Source: Cellulophaga baltica (GTDB lineage Bacteria; Bacteroidota; Bacteroidia; Flavobacteriales; Flavobacteriaceae). From it: a stretch of 64,000 nucleotides of DNA. The notes under the pieces are model-generated. The model was not told the origin of the DNA. It ran no database searches and was given only the letters and a program-made list of their open reading frames with translations. Below, piece after piece: positions 33,944 to 44,176 of this stretch. The stretch is taken from NCBI RefSeq assembly GCF_900102165.1, contig NZ_FNBD01000005.1, positions 248,001-312,000 of the forward strand, in the 5' to 3' direction. A program made the position numbers and the translations under genes. Numbering within the stretch: the first letter of the stretch is position 1; each line of letters starts with the position of its first letter.

Positions 33944-36160
33944 CTAAAAATTTAAAGTTGCGCCTACTAAGAAATTTGTTCCTGCTTGTGGATAGTAACC
34001 AGACCCTTCTATGGTGGTTGTTACCCCTGGAGTAGACCAGGTGTCATCAAAAGTAAAAAAATAGCCATTTGACTCATATAGCTCATTAAAAATATTATTC
34101 ACCAGACCAGACAGCACAATACTCTTAATAAATGAATTGGTAACAATTTCGTATTGCACATTAAAGTCAAACTGAGAATAGGCCGCCAATTTAGACTTAC
34201 TAGCATCTATGTTGCCCATATATTGCTCCCCTACGTGCTTCCCTAATAATGATAATTGCAAATTATCTGTAGGCATGTATACCATTGCACCACCGATTAT
34301 TACACTGGGCGAAAAAGCTATTTCTGTATCTCCAAGGTTTTGCAATTCACCATCTCTTTGAAATACAAAATCTTTATTCTTATTTGCACTTAAGGTAATA
34401 TTTGGTCTGAAGGCAAATTTAGCACCTAAGGAAACATTTGCTTCTACTTCTACTCCTAATCTATAACTATCACCTACATTTTCTCTCAATGGAGCACCAA
34501 CATCATTCAAGGCACCAGTTAACACTAACTGATCTTTATACCCCATGTAATATACATTGGTATTTAATTGTAATGTATTAGAAATATAACGCCACCCCAA
34601 CTCAAAATCATTCAGCCTTTCTGGCTTTGGGTTACCGCTCTCATAATCATTTCTATTTGGCTCTCTATTGGCCACTGCATAGGAGAAATAAAAATTATTA
34701 TTTGAGTTCAAATCAAAAGTAATCCCCGCTTTAGGGTTGAAGAAATTAAAGGTATCATCTACTATTCCCGTTTCATCACCATTGGCTTGATAGCCTACCG
34801 TTCTGTACTGCAAATCTCCAAAAAGACTCCATTGATCATCTAACTTATAGTTTATTTTAGAAAAAATATTAAAGTCGGACTTCGTAGAATTATCGTCATA
34901 ATACCGATCTCTGATGTTGCTAGTACTTGCATACCTTGCCCAAATAACTTCTCCAAAATGATCTCCTTCATATTTGTTCCAGCCGCCACCAAGAATTAAA
35001 TCTACTTTCTCTTTTCTATAGTTGGCCGAAAAAACAGTCCCATAAAAATCATTATCTAGCCAGCGTCTGCGAATTACATCCGTACTATTTACTTCTTCTC
35101 CGTCTACCGTAATTGGTGTAAAACCATAGGTGTCAAAATCATCCTCTTCTTTAAATTGCTCAAAATAACCACTCCCCTTCGTATAATGAAGCGCTAAGTT
35201 AGTACTCCAATTCTCATTTAAATTTTCATTCCATAACAACTGCGCATGATTCTGCTTGTAATTATCTTCCTCATTTTCATAGGTGTAATAATTATACCTA
35301 CGATCAGAATTTCTTAAGTTTTCTGCTTCGCTCTCTGTAAGTCCGTTAGCAACAATAAAATCTTCTACTGCTTGCGCATCATTATTTATTCTAGCAAGTG
35401 GTGTACCGTACCAGGACTGATACGTAACTTCATGCCCCCCAAAAAGCAGTGCTTTTATTAAAGTATTTTCATCTTTATAAGCCGCTTGCAAAAAGTAAGA
35501 TTCTAGATCTGATGTAGCTCTATCAATATACCCATCTGAATTAATCTGAGATAGTCTCCCAGATATTTCTATCTGATCATTTAGTAAACCTGTGCTAAAT
35601 TTCAAGGTATTTCTTAAGGTCTTAAAACTCCCTATTGAAGAAGAAATTTGGGCATAAGCATCTTGAGAAATAGCATCTGTAAGTACATTAAGGCTTGCCC
35701 CAAAAGCTCCTGCCCCATTCGTAGAAGAACCAACACCACGTTGTAATTGCAAACTCTCTGTAGAAGACGCAAAATCTGGCATGTTTACCCAAAATGTCCC
35801 ATGAGATTCTGAATCGTTATAAGGAATTCCGTTTATCGTGACATTTACGCGAGTAGCATCACTACCACGAACACGAATACCCGTATACCCTACACCAGCA
35901 CCGGCATCTGATGTGGTCACTACAGAAGGTAAAAAGTTCATTAAAATTGGAATATCTTGTCCTAAATTTCTTGGCTTTATTTGCTCTTTGGTTAAGTTTG
36001 AAAAAGTAACAGGAGTTGCTTTAGTTACTCGGATTGCAGATACAAAAACCTCATCTAAAACCACCTTTTTTCCTTCTAAAGAATCTGTAGCCTGTTGTTG
36101 CTGTGCATTGGTGTAAAAACTAATGCTTAAAACGGAAAGTACTGTGAAAACAATTTTCAT
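33944..36160 (-). CDS. TonB-dependent receptor, probable thiamine uptake
   Basis: 738-residue outer-membrane receptor: signal peptide (to NAQQQQ), TonB box-like start (DEVFVSAIRV), plug domain (about 40-155, with GVGYTGIRVRGSDATRVNVTINGIPYNDSE pattern) and a 22-strand barrel ending in a C-terminal Phe (GATLNF). Its mRNA begins with a TPP riboswitch, so its substrate is most likely thiamine or a thiamine derivative. This matches the known prediction of TPP-controlled TonB receptors in Bacteroidota. It lacks the N-terminal carboxypeptidase-like domain of SusC proteins. Single-gene transcript with its own terminator. Confidence 0.92.
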   Translation of the reverse strand: MKIVFTVLSVLSISFYTNAQQQQATDSLEGKKVVLDEVFVSAIRVTKATPVTFSNLTKEQIKPRNLGQDIPILMNFLPSVVTTSDAGAGVGYTGIRVRGSDATRVNVTINGIPYNDSESHGTFWVNMPDFASSTESLQLQRGVGSSTNGAGAFGASLNVLTDAISQDAYAQISSSIGSFKTLRNTLKFSTGLLNDQIEISGRLSQINSDGYIDRATSDLESYFLQAAYKDENTLIKALLFGGHEVTYQSWYGTPLARINNDAQAVEDFIVANGLTESEAENLRNSDRRYNYYTYENEEDNYKQNHAQLLWNENLNENWSTNLALHYTKGSGYFEQFKEEDDFDTYGFTPITVDGEEVNSTDVIRRRWLDNDFYGTVFSANYRKEKVDLILGGGWNKYEGDHFGEVIWARYASTSNIRDRYYDDNSTKSDFNIFSKINYKLDDQWSLFGDLQYRTVGYQANGDETGIVDDTFNFFNPKAGITFDLNSNNNFYFSYAVANREPNRNDYESGNPKPERLNDFELGWRYISNTLQLNTNVYYMGYKDQLVLTGALNDVGAPLRENVGDSYRLGVEVEANVSLGAKFAFRPNITLSANKNKDFVFQRDGELQNLGDTEIAFSPSVIIGGAMVYMPTDNLQLSLLGKHVGEQYMGNIDASKSKLAAYSQFDFNVQYEIVTNSFIKSIVLSGLVNNIFNELYESNGYFFTFDDTWSTPGVTTTIEGSGYYPQAGTNFLVGATLNF

Positions 36161-36283
36161 TCGTATATATTAAGTGACGAATAAAAGGGGCAATTACTCT
36201 TTTTTTTTGTTTGTAAATTAGTTTAAAATAAACATACAATGTAGCGCCATTTCTTTTCGCAAAATTACGAATAGTGGTGTACG

Positions 36284-36374
36284 CGTCCCTTGGCAGCATT
36301 ACCCGCCCAGGTTCATTGGGTATAATCTCAGCTACGTTCTAAAAACCAATTTTAGAATTCTGCACCCCTTTGAG
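36284..36374 (-). ncRNA. TPP (thi-box) riboswitch
   Basis: On the minus strand the conserved TPP core is seen in order: GGGGTGC (36363-36369), a variable P3 extension hairpin (TTCTAAAA/TTTTTAGAA), GCTGAGATTATACCC (36318-36332), GAACCTG (36309-36315), GGTAATGC and AGGGA near 36286. It lies 124 bp upstream of the receptor ATG. The rest of the leader probably carries the expression platform; I did not find a clear terminator, so translation control is plausible. Confidence 0.95.
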
Positions 36375-36380
36375 ATGCAG

Positions 36381-36388
36381 CAAAGATA
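36381..36388 (-). promoter_or_regulatory. Candidate -7 box before the riboswitch
   Basis: TATCTTTG on the minus strand fits TAnnTTTG and would start transcription at the first bases of the TPP aptamer. Confidence 0.55.
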
Positions 36389-36792
36389 CAACCCTAAATT
36401 AAAATTTATCCTAAAACATTATAAAACAAATACATCGTATACTTGAAAAGTAGTAGTAAAAATTATCTATAAAAAAACTCATTATTGAATATTTATTCTA
36501 TTTTCGCTATATATCGTATCTTTTAAATTTTTAAAAACTACTTCCGATTTTGTCATCTTCTAGCATGGCTTTATCTATCATTATAAAAACAACTATTAGG
36601 TTAATAGCCCTCTAAATATGTTTAACGTAAATGATAATTTTAATATAAAAACAGATCAAGTAAGTAGACTTCTTGTTGAATTTATATTTTATTATCAATC
36701 TCATTTAAAGCTGGAAATTTTTAGATATTACTACAGTAAATATTACCCAACTAACTCAATTTAATATATAATTAAAATTGTTTCTTAACATC
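36389..36792. other. AT-rich intergenic region, no gene seen
   Basis: About 400 bp between the riboswitch promoter and the GLPGLI gene. Extremely AT-rich with no open frame of note. Presumably holds the divergent promoter of the GLPGLI/outer-membrane pair. Confidence 0.55.
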
Positions 36793-37530
36793 ATGAATTA
36801 TCAAAAACTTACATACCTAGGAATATTTCTCGCATTTACAACTACGGCGCAAAGCATTCAAGTAGAATATGATTACATATTAATGATGCAAGAAATACAA
36901 CAAGAATACTCCGTCAAATCTAAACTTACAAGTGATGGAACTTCCTCAATTTATGAGATTGACCATACTGGAATTATGAAAAATTCACAGGGCACAAATA
37001 ATCTCGACGATGAAACTGAGCTAATTATTAAATCAAAAAGAAACGAATTTGTATTTAAAAATTTCAAAGAAAAAAAAATTTTCTATAGGGATAGAATAGG
37101 ATTGAAAGATTTTAAAATCAAAGATTCATTAAGTAATACACAATGGAACCTAACAACTAATACTAAAGAAATTCTAGGATACCTATGTCAAGAAGCTAAG
37201 ACAACTTACGGCACTAGGGAATACACCGCTTATTTTACAACACAGCTGAATTACCCCGATGGACCATGGCGATTTAGCGGCCTTCCAGGATTAATTCTAG
37301 AAATAAAGTCTGATGATGATTTCTTTAAATTAATAGCTACATCTATAGCTACTAAAAAAGAGAAATTAGTCTTAGAAAACCCTTATATCAAAGATAAACT
37401 TATCTCTTGGGGAGAGTTTTTGGCTCTTTATAAATCTAAATATGACGAAGTAAAAAGGAATGGTATGAGCGAAAATGGACCTACTACTTTACTACCTAAA
37501 AAAGGTATCGTAGAATATTTAAAAGAATAA
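36793..37530 (+). CDS. GLPGLI family protein
   Basis: About 245-residue exported protein with a short signal peptide (YLGIFLAFTTTAQS). It has the family name-giving motif, read here as FSGLPGLILEI, near residue 165, with the preceding YTAYFTTQLNYPDGPWR. Family members are found only in Bacteroidota, usually next to large outer-membrane proteins, as here (19 bp gap). Function unknown. The frame opens with a TTG at 36778, but the ATG at 36793 is preferred. Higher AT content than neighbouring housekeeping genes. Confidence 0.85.
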   Translation: MNYQKLTYLGIFLAFTTTAQSIQVEYDYILMMQEIQQEYSVKSKLTSDGTSSIYEIDHTGIMKNSQGTNNLDDETELIIKSKRNEFVFKNFKEKKIFYRDRIGLKDFKIKDSLSNTQWNLTTNTKEILGYLCQEAKTTYGTREYTAYFTTQLNYPDGPWRFSGLPGLILEIKSDDDFFKLIATSIATKKEKLVLENPYIKDKLISWGEFLALYKSKYDEVKRNGMSENGPTTLLPKKGIVEYLKE

Positions 37531-37549
37531 GAAATAGCAACAATTTCGT

Positions 37550-40177
37550 ATGCAGCTAAGATTTAGTGCTATAATTCTAATTCTACTACTCCAACAGGGT
37601 ATTCATGGTCAAACAATTGAAGGAAAAATCATTGATAAGTCTGGAACACCAATAGAATTCACAGTGATTACTGCAAAAAATAGTGAAGCCAGTAGTATAG
37701 TTTTAGCATATGGGATTAGCAACGAAAATGGGCACTACAAATTAGAATTAAAAAAAGATATTGACTCTTTAATATTAGAATACAAGAATCCAAAATATTT
37801 CAATAAAACTATTAAGATTACCAATATTATTAAAGCTAAAAATTTAATTAGCACTATTACATTAGTAGAAAATCCAACAAAATTAGAAGAAGTCGTAGTC
37901 TACTCTAAACCGACACCGGTTATAGTTAATAAGGATACTACAAACTATAAAATAGACAGCTTTCTAGATGGCTCCGAAAGTGTTGTAGAAGATTTAATAA
38001 AGAAGTTACCGGGTATAAGAGTAAGTGATAATGGTCAAATATCATTTAAAGGTGTTCCTATTAAGAGTTTACTACTAGACGGTGATGATCTTTTTGGAGA
38101 AAATTACACTATCGGAAGCAAGAATATTGATATCGAGGCAATAGAAGGATTATCTGCAATAGAAAATTATCAAGAAAATTCATTATTAAAAGATATTAAA
38201 AAAAGTAATGAGGTTGCATTAAACCTTTCCTTAAAAAAGGGCGAAACAAATTTTTCCAATGGCAGTAAAATTGGCTTGGGAGTAGAAAACAAATTAGATT
38301 TAAGCAGTACTACTTTAGGTATTTCAAAAAAAATAAAAACATTTTCTACAATTAAATATAACAATATTGGAATTGACGACTCCCCATATGATTATTTCGC
38401 TACAAATAACTACAATTTAAAAAATCTGGAAAAAAATGAAAGAAATTTAGGTAATATTTTAAACGATGCAGAATTAAGTACACAACTTCCAGATGATAGA
38501 ACAAGAATAAATAGCACAATCTTTTCCAGCATAAATACAATCTTAAAAATTACGGATAAAATTGATTTAAAAGCAAATTTTGATTTAAAAAAAGATAGGC
38601 TTGAAAGAGAAATATTAACGAACCTTTCATATTTTGATAAAAATCAAACAGAAATAAATCAATCTGAAGAACTAAAAATTAAACCAAAAATATACAATAC
38701 AAAACTTAACTTTAAATACATTCTCTCTGATAAAGAGCTCATAGAAGTAAATAGCACACTTGAGAATGATCATTTAAAGTCAGAAGACAAAGTTGACATT
38801 AACGGAAGTTTGCAGGAAAGCTTCATCAATAGGGCTGTACATAAAAATCATCAAATTTTAAATTACACCAATAGAATTGACAAGAACTCTGCTTTTACTA
38901 GTAGCATACTACTGAATAATGATAAAAATTTTGAAAAATTAAATGTACTATCAGACTTTAATATTGATAGCGGTATAAATTTAGAACAAACAATAAATCA
39001 GCTCAAAACTTATATAAATTTTGAAAATTCTCTTCTTCTGCATTATAACAAATTTGATATTGATATTAATTTAGGCTATTCCGAAGAGAACAATAAATTA
39101 AATTCAAATTTAAATGCAGATCAAACAGAAGAAATGCTAACCAACAAAATTGATTTTAATAAAAACCTTATATTTTTAAACAACAAGTTTTCATACCGAA
39201 AAGACAAATGGATATTTAACACCTCGCTAAACTTAAATTATTTAGATCAAAACCTTCAAGACATAGAGCGATTAACTGTTAAAAATAATACTACTTTTTA
39301 CATCAACCCAAAACTCAGTATTTTTTATAAAGCTAATAATAAAAATATCATCCATTTCTCTAGTCAATATGATGAAAAAGGTCTTGATTTAGAAAATACA
39401 TTTGAGAATAGCATATTTAACTCTTACAGAACATCTACCAAAAATAGTTTTGAACTTGAAACCTTGAAATATTACAGTGGTCAGCTAACATATAATTATA
39501 ATGACTTTTTTAATTTGTTCCAATTAAACGCTGGAATGAATTATTATCATCAAAAAAATAATTTTTTGTCAAATATCATAATAGATGATATTAATATAGT
39601 AAATGAAAATTTGCTTAAGAATGTATATTCTGATAATATATCTTTTAACCTTTTTGCGGATAAATATATAGGCATTTTTAAATCAAATTTTAAATTTAAT
39701 TTTGTTCAGAGTATTAATAATTATAGTAATGTAATTAATAGTTCTAATCTTAGAAACAACAAAGTTTTTACAAAATTATTTGAAAATAGAATTAAAACTG
39801 GTTTTGTAGGTATGTTTAATTTTGAGAATAGTTTACAAGTTCGTTATTCTACATTTAAATCAATTAGTGATATTTCTAATAAATCTATTAATAATTCTTT
39901 TAAGATTTTTTTTAGACCTCAAAAAAGATTGAATATTACAACTACTATAGATTATTATTTAACTGACAATCGAAAGGATAATAGCTTTTCATTTCTTGAT
40001 ATGTCCTTAAACTATTCTACAAAAAATGAAAAATTGAAATTCTCATTAATTTCAAGAAATTTACAATTAACTGGTAAAGACTACACTCAGAGAAATATTT
40101 CTGATATTTTTGATTCAACAACATCTATCAATTTACAAAGAGAGTTCCTATTGCTTTCAATTGATTTTAGATTATAA
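37550..40177 (+). CDS. TonB-receptor-like outer membrane protein
   Basis: 875 residues: signal peptide (LILLLQQGIHGQ), a carboxypeptidase-like regulatory beta-sandwich (about 22-105), a plug-like segment (KLEEVVVYSKPTP..LIKKLPGIRVSDNGQISFKGVPIKSLLLDGDD) and a long beta-barrel rich in Asn, Lys and Ile. It belongs to the group of TonB-receptor-like proteins that accompany GLPGLI genes. Coding sequence is markedly more AT-rich and Asn/Lys-rich than the flanking genes, consistent with a fast-evolving or acquired pair. Substrate unknown. Confidence 0.82.
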   Translation: MQLRFSAIILILLLQQGIHGQTIEGKIIDKSGTPIEFTVITAKNSEASSIVLAYGISNENGHYKLELKKDIDSLILEYKNPKYFNKTIKITNIIKAKNLISTITLVENPTKLEEVVVYSKPTPVIVNKDTTNYKIDSFLDGSESVVEDLIKKLPGIRVSDNGQISFKGVPIKSLLLDGDDLFGENYTIGSKNIDIEAIEGLSAIENYQENSLLKDIKKSNEVALNLSLKKGETNFSNGSKIGLGVENKLDLSSTTLGISKKIKTFSTIKYNNIGIDDSPYDYFATNNYNLKNLEKNERNLGNILNDAELSTQLPDDRTRINSTIFSSINTILKITDKIDLKANFDLKKDRLEREILTNLSYFDKNQTEINQSEELKIKPKIYNTKLNFKYILSDKELIEVNSTLENDHLKSEDKVDINGSLQESFINRAVHKNHQILNYTNRIDKNSAFTSSILLNNDKNFEKLNVLSDFNIDSGINLEQTINQLKTYINFENSLLLHYNKFDIDINLGYSEENNKLNSNLNADQTEEMLTNKIDFNKNLIFLNNKFSYRKDKWIFNTSLNLNYLDQNLQDIERLTVKNNTTFYINPKLSIFYKANNKNIIHFSSQYDEKGLDLENTFENSIFNSYRTSTKNSFELETLKYYSGQLTYNYNDFFNLFQLNAGMNYYHQKNNFLSNIIIDDINIVNENLLKNVYSDNISFNLFADKYIGIFKSNFKFNFVQSINNYSNVINSSNLRNNKVFTKLFENRIKTGFVGMFNFENSLQVRYSTFKSISDISNKSINNSFKIFFRPQKRLNITTTIDYYLTDNRKDNSFSFLDMSLNYSTKNEKLKFSLISRNLQLTGKDYTQRNISDIFDSTTSINLQREFLLLSIDFRL

Positions 40178-40292
40178 TTATGCACTTTATAAACAACTCC
40201 TAGTAACTTTACGTCTGTTAGTACTAATTTAACACGTCAAACACCAACTTTTTTTGAAAAAAGAACGTAATTACCATAGGTCATTTACAGCG

Positions 40293-42761
40293 ATGAAAAA
40301 AAATAAATCTAAAAACAAGTTCACCTTCAGAATTGTATTAAGCTATTTAATACTAGTAGGTTTAGCGGTTATTTCTGGAATTTTCATCCTATCAGAGATT
40401 AAGAGTTACCTAGCTACAGATACTTCTGGTGAGAATGATGTCAAGTTCATTAAGACGGGCTCTTTACTAACACAACTTTATGAGGCTGAAAGTTTATCTA
40501 AATTAGCATTACAGACCAAAACCAAAGAGAATTTTACGGCATATGCTAGAAAAATTGATGTAGTTTCTGCAGAAATAGACTCGTTAAAAGAAGTAGTTAC
40601 TAGTGATTATCAAGTGCAACTTTTAGATAGCGTACAGAATCTTTTAAAATTAAAAACCTATAATAACGAAGAATTAAGGCGATTAAAGCTGAAAAGCGAA
40701 GCCAATAGTTCTTTAGATGTTGCTTTAGCAAAATTTAATACGATGGAACTTTCTTTGGGTAAAATTACTGCCAAAAGCATTGCACCGAATATTGATGAAT
40801 TATCTCCGAAAGCCAAAAGTGTTATTGAAAAGCTTGCACTCATCTTAAATGACAATGCCCCAAAAGAAAACCATAGTCCTGAAAAAATAGATTCTATTAT
40901 AAATGCTTCACGAAACTTACTAAATGAAGCCAAAGAAAAAGATGCCTTAACACAGCGTGCATTAGCTGATAAGGAGCGAGAAATTAACCAGAACGATTTA
41001 GATTTATCACAACAATTAAGAAGTATTGTAAGTGCCTTTGAACAGGAAATTATTGCCGCAACTCACGCGGATAATTTAAAAAAACAAGAAATTTTAAAAC
41101 GAAGTACTCGGTTAGCCAGCGGCGCGGCAATACTCGCATTTCTTACGGTTGGAATTTTTACATTTTTAATCACTAGAGATTATTGGCGTGTACAAACCTA
41201 TCGTCAGCATTTAGAAGAAGAAAAGAAATTTTCTGAATCGCTTTTAAAAAGTCGCGAACAACTTATTTCTACCGTGAGCCATGATTTAAGAACTCCATTA
41301 AATACCATTACGGGCTATTCTGAATTAATGGAAAACACAGGCTTAACAGGTAAACAAGTTGGCTATCTAAAAAATGTAAAATCTGCAGCCACTTACGTAG
41401 ATAATTTAGTGAATGATTTGTTAGACTTCTCTAAACTTGAAGCGGGTAAATTAAAGATAGAAAACATTCCTTTTCTTTTACCAGATTTGATTCAGGAAAC
41501 CGCACAAAACCTAGAAGAATTATATAAAAATAAACCTATAGAGCTTCAGATTGTCATTGATAAAAAACTACATCAAACACTAATAGGCGATCCCTTTAGA
41601 ATCCGACAAATTTTAACCAACCTCATCAGCAATGCCTACAAGTTTACCCAACAAGGTTTTATAAAAGTTGTGGCCACAGTAACTATTGAAAACAACACCC
41701 TATACAAAACAAGAATACAGGTTATAGACAGTGGTATTGGTATTGAAAAAGAGAAACAGGAGCATATATTTAAAGAATTCACACAAGCTGACGACAGTAC
41801 AGAAAAAAAATATGGGGGCTACGGCTTAGGATTAACTATTTCAAAAAAATTAACAGAATTACTTCAGGGTAAAATAGGATTACAGAGTGACAAAAATCAA
41901 GGGAGCACATTTACGTTTACCATTCCCTTAAAGTTATCTGAAACGCAAATTGCTTCGTCAGAAATAAAAGAAATTAACTTTGAAGAAAATAAGATTACAC
42001 TTTTAATTATCGATGATGATATTGCAATGCGGAAATTACTGCATGAGGTTTGTGAAAGCTCTAATATCAATACTATTTCTTACGCTGATTTCAATGCTAT
42101 CGGCCTTAAAGACAATCTAACATATAGTGCAGTACTTACAGATATACAAATGCCAACAATAAATGGTTTTGAAGTTTTAGAAAAGCTAAAAAGTGGTCGT
42201 TACAGTCATTACAACAACCAACCTATCCTTGCCATGACAGGAAGAAAGGATTTAGAAACTTCTACCTACAGCACCGCTGGTTTTGATACTGTTTTACAGA
42301 AACCTTTTTCTAAAGATCAGTTTTTAGGGCGTTTAGCACAATTATTTCCAGAAATAATCCTAAAAGAAAAAGAACAGGAAAAACAAATTCACGAAAGCAA
42401 GTCTACTTTATACAATTTAAAAACTATTACATCATTTTTAGATGATTCTAATGAAGGGCTGAAAGACCTGATAGATACTTTCTTAAGAGATACAGAGGAT
42501 AATATTGAAATTCTAAGTAAAGCAACAAGCACCAAAGATATGGCGCGCATAAATGCTACATCTCATAAAATGCTTGCTATGTTTAGACAATTAGAAGCTA
42601 ATGATGCTATTGCTATCCTTGAATCTTTTGAAAAACTTAAACGAGATACGCTAAGTGATAAAGAGCTCAAAGCGAAATACCAGCAACTTAAAAATTATGT
42701 TATAGCGCTTACCTTAGCTTTGAGAGCTGATAAGACTATAAATCCAGATTATACTGATTAA
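40293..42761 (+). CDS. Hybrid histidine kinase with receiver and Hpt domains
   Basis: About 822 residues. Helix 1 (about 12-35), a ~240-residue helical sensor region, helix 2 (about 275-297), then HisKA with phospho-acceptor His330 (STVSHDLRTPLN), HATPase (NLISNAYKF, DSGIGI, GGYGLGLTIS), a receiver with Asp617 (VLTDIQMP), and a C-terminal Hpt with His758 (NATSHKMLAMF). A TTG start 13 codons upstream (40254) is in frame; the ATG before KKNKSKNK is preferred. Its 3' end overlaps the convergent NtrC-type regulator by 26 bp, so both probably act in one phosphorelay. Confidence 0.9.
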   Translation: MKKNKSKNKFTFRIVLSYLILVGLAVISGIFILSEIKSYLATDTSGENDVKFIKTGSLLTQLYEAESLSKLALQTKTKENFTAYARKIDVVSAEIDSLKEVVTSDYQVQLLDSVQNLLKLKTYNNEELRRLKLKSEANSSLDVALAKFNTMELSLGKITAKSIAPNIDELSPKAKSVIEKLALILNDNAPKENHSPEKIDSIINASRNLLNEAKEKDALTQRALADKEREINQNDLDLSQQLRSIVSAFEQEIIAATHADNLKKQEILKRSTRLASGAAILAFLTVGIFTFLITRDYWRVQTYRQHLEEEKKFSESLLKSREQLISTVSHDLRTPLNTITGYSELMENTGLTGKQVGYLKNVKSAATYVDNLVNDLLDFSKLEAGKLKIENIPFLLPDLIQETAQNLEELYKNKPIELQIVIDKKLHQTLIGDPFRIRQILTNLISNAYKFTQQGFIKVVATVTIENNTLYKTRIQVIDSGIGIEKEKQEHIFKEFTQADDSTEKKYGGYGLGLTISKKLTELLQGKIGLQSDKNQGSTFTFTIPLKLSETQIASSEIKEINFEENKITLLIIDDDIAMRKLLHEVCESSNINTISYADFNAIGLKDNLTYSAVLTDIQMPTINGFEVLEKLKSGRYSHYNNQPILAMTGRKDLETSTYSTAGFDTVLQKPFSKDQFLGRLAQLFPEIILKEKEQEKQIHESKSTLYNLKTITSFLDDSNEGLKDLIDTFLRDTEDNIEILSKATSTKDMARINATSHKMLAMFRQLEANDAIAILESFEKLKRDTLSDKELKAKYQQLKNYVIALTLALRADKTINPDYTD

Positions 42762-44088
42762 TTTTATTGTACAAAGTCTTACGCGTAACCTTCAATAATT
42801 TTGCCGCTTTAGATTTATTGAAATTTGTTTCTTTTAAAGCCTTTATAATTTGATCTTTTTCATAAGCATCTTTAGAGAAATTATCTGGCGCTACTTTTTT
42901 GTTGACTTCAAAAAGCTCTTTTGGTAATACGTCTGTTTGGATGATGTCTCCTGTAGTAAGTAAAACAGATCTTTTTATAATATTCTGTAATTCTCTTAAA
43001 TTCCCAGGCCAATGATATTGTTTAAAAACTAAAGTAGTCTCATCAGAAAAACCTAAAACGCGCTTATCAAGAGATCTGTTTGCCTTATCTAAGAAAAAAT
43101 CTGCAAACAATGGCAAATCTTCAAAGCGCTCTTGCAGCGAAGGGGTTTCTATAGAGAATTCATTAATCCTATGGTACAAATCTTCTCTAAATGTTCCCTT
43201 TTCAACCGCTTCTACTAAATCTTCGTTAGTCGCGGTAATCACACGTACATCTACAGAAATTTCTTTGGTACTTCCTACTCTTTTAATTTTACGTTCTTGA
43301 AGCGCTCTTAAAAGTTGTATTTGATTTTCATAAGAAAGATTTCCTATTTCATCTAAAAATAGCGTTCCGCCATTTGCTGCTTCAAAATGACCTATCTTAT
43401 CTTCAATAGCGCCCGTAAAACTTCCTTTCACATGACCAAAAAATTCGCTTGTAGCAATCTCTTTTGGGATGGCACCACAATCTACCGCTATAAAATTAAA
43501 ATCTTTTCTCTTACTGGTATCATGAATAGACTTTGCCGTAACCTCTTTTCCTGTACCACTCTCACCAGTAATAAGAATAGACATATCTGTAGGCGCTACA
43601 AGTTTTATGTATTCATGTAACTTTTTAGAGGCATCGCTAATTCCTTTAATACCGTTACTTGCACTAACCTCCACTTTATCTTGGGACTTCTTTGCCTTTG
43701 GCTCAGCATTTTTTTCTACCTGCGTTGTTTTTTGATCTAATGCATTTTCCACAAGCATCACCATTTCTTCTGGAGTAAACGGTTTAGAGATGTAATCTAA
43801 AGCACCTTTTTTCATTGCGTTTACTGCAGTAGATACCTCAGCATAACTAGTCATCACTAAAACAGGAATCTTTGCATTGATTGCTTTGATATCTGTTAAT
43901 AACTCTATACCATCATAATTAGGCAAACGAAGGTCTGTAATGACCATATCAAACGCTCCAGCTTTAAATTTTTGTTTAGCATCTTCTGCCGTAAAGCTTG
44001 TCTCTACCTCATACCCTTTCTTTGTTAGAAAGCGTTGTAACATTTGACAAAAAGCGGCATCATCTTCAATTATTAAAATTCTAGGCAT
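42736..44088 (-). CDS. NtrC-type sigma-54 response regulator
   Basis: 450-residue enhancer-binding protein. Receiver domain 1-120 with Asp52 (MVITDLRLP); AAA+ domain with Walker A GESGTGKE (175-182), the sigma-54 contact loop GSFTGA (222-227) and Walker B LFLDEIGN (243-250); C-terminal Fis-type helix-turn-helix KAAKLLKVTRKTLYNKI. All parts needed for ATP-driven activation of sigma-54 polymerase are present. The only gene between it and a sigma-54-like promoter array is none: the four PepSY-like genes lie directly upstream on the same strand. Confidence 0.95.
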   Translation of the reverse strand: MPRILIIEDDAAFCQMLQRFLTKKGYEVETSFTAEDAKQKFKAGAFDMVITDLRLPNYDGIELLTDIKAINAKIPVLVMTSYAEVSTAVNAMKKGALDYISKPFTPEEMVMLVENALDQKTTQVEKNAEPKAKKSQDKVEVSASNGIKGISDASKKLHEYIKLVAPTDMSILITGESGTGKEVTAKSIHDTSKRKDFNFIAVDCGAIPKEIATSEFFGHVKGSFTGAIEDKIGHFEAANGGTLFLDEIGNLSYENQIQLLRALQERKIKRVGSTKEISVDVRVITATNEDLVEAVEKGTFREDLYHRINEFSIETPSLQERFEDLPLFADFFLDKANRSLDKRVLGFSDETTLVFKQYHWPGNLRELQNIIKRSVLLTTGDIIQTDVLPKELFEVNKKVAPDNFSKDAYEKDQIIKALKETNFNKSKAAKLLKVTRKTLYNKINQYNLDL

Positions 44089-44176
44089 AAGCTAAGTATT
44101 GTGGTCCAATATACGTACGTCAAATATACCTTATTCAGACTGATGTAACGTTTTAAAATTATCTTAAAAAAAGAAA

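Noticed and set aside
36161-36280. Transcription terminator as expression platform of the TPP riboswitch
   Set aside because: I could not find a convincing hairpin plus T run between the aptamer and the ATG, so translational control is left as the alternative.
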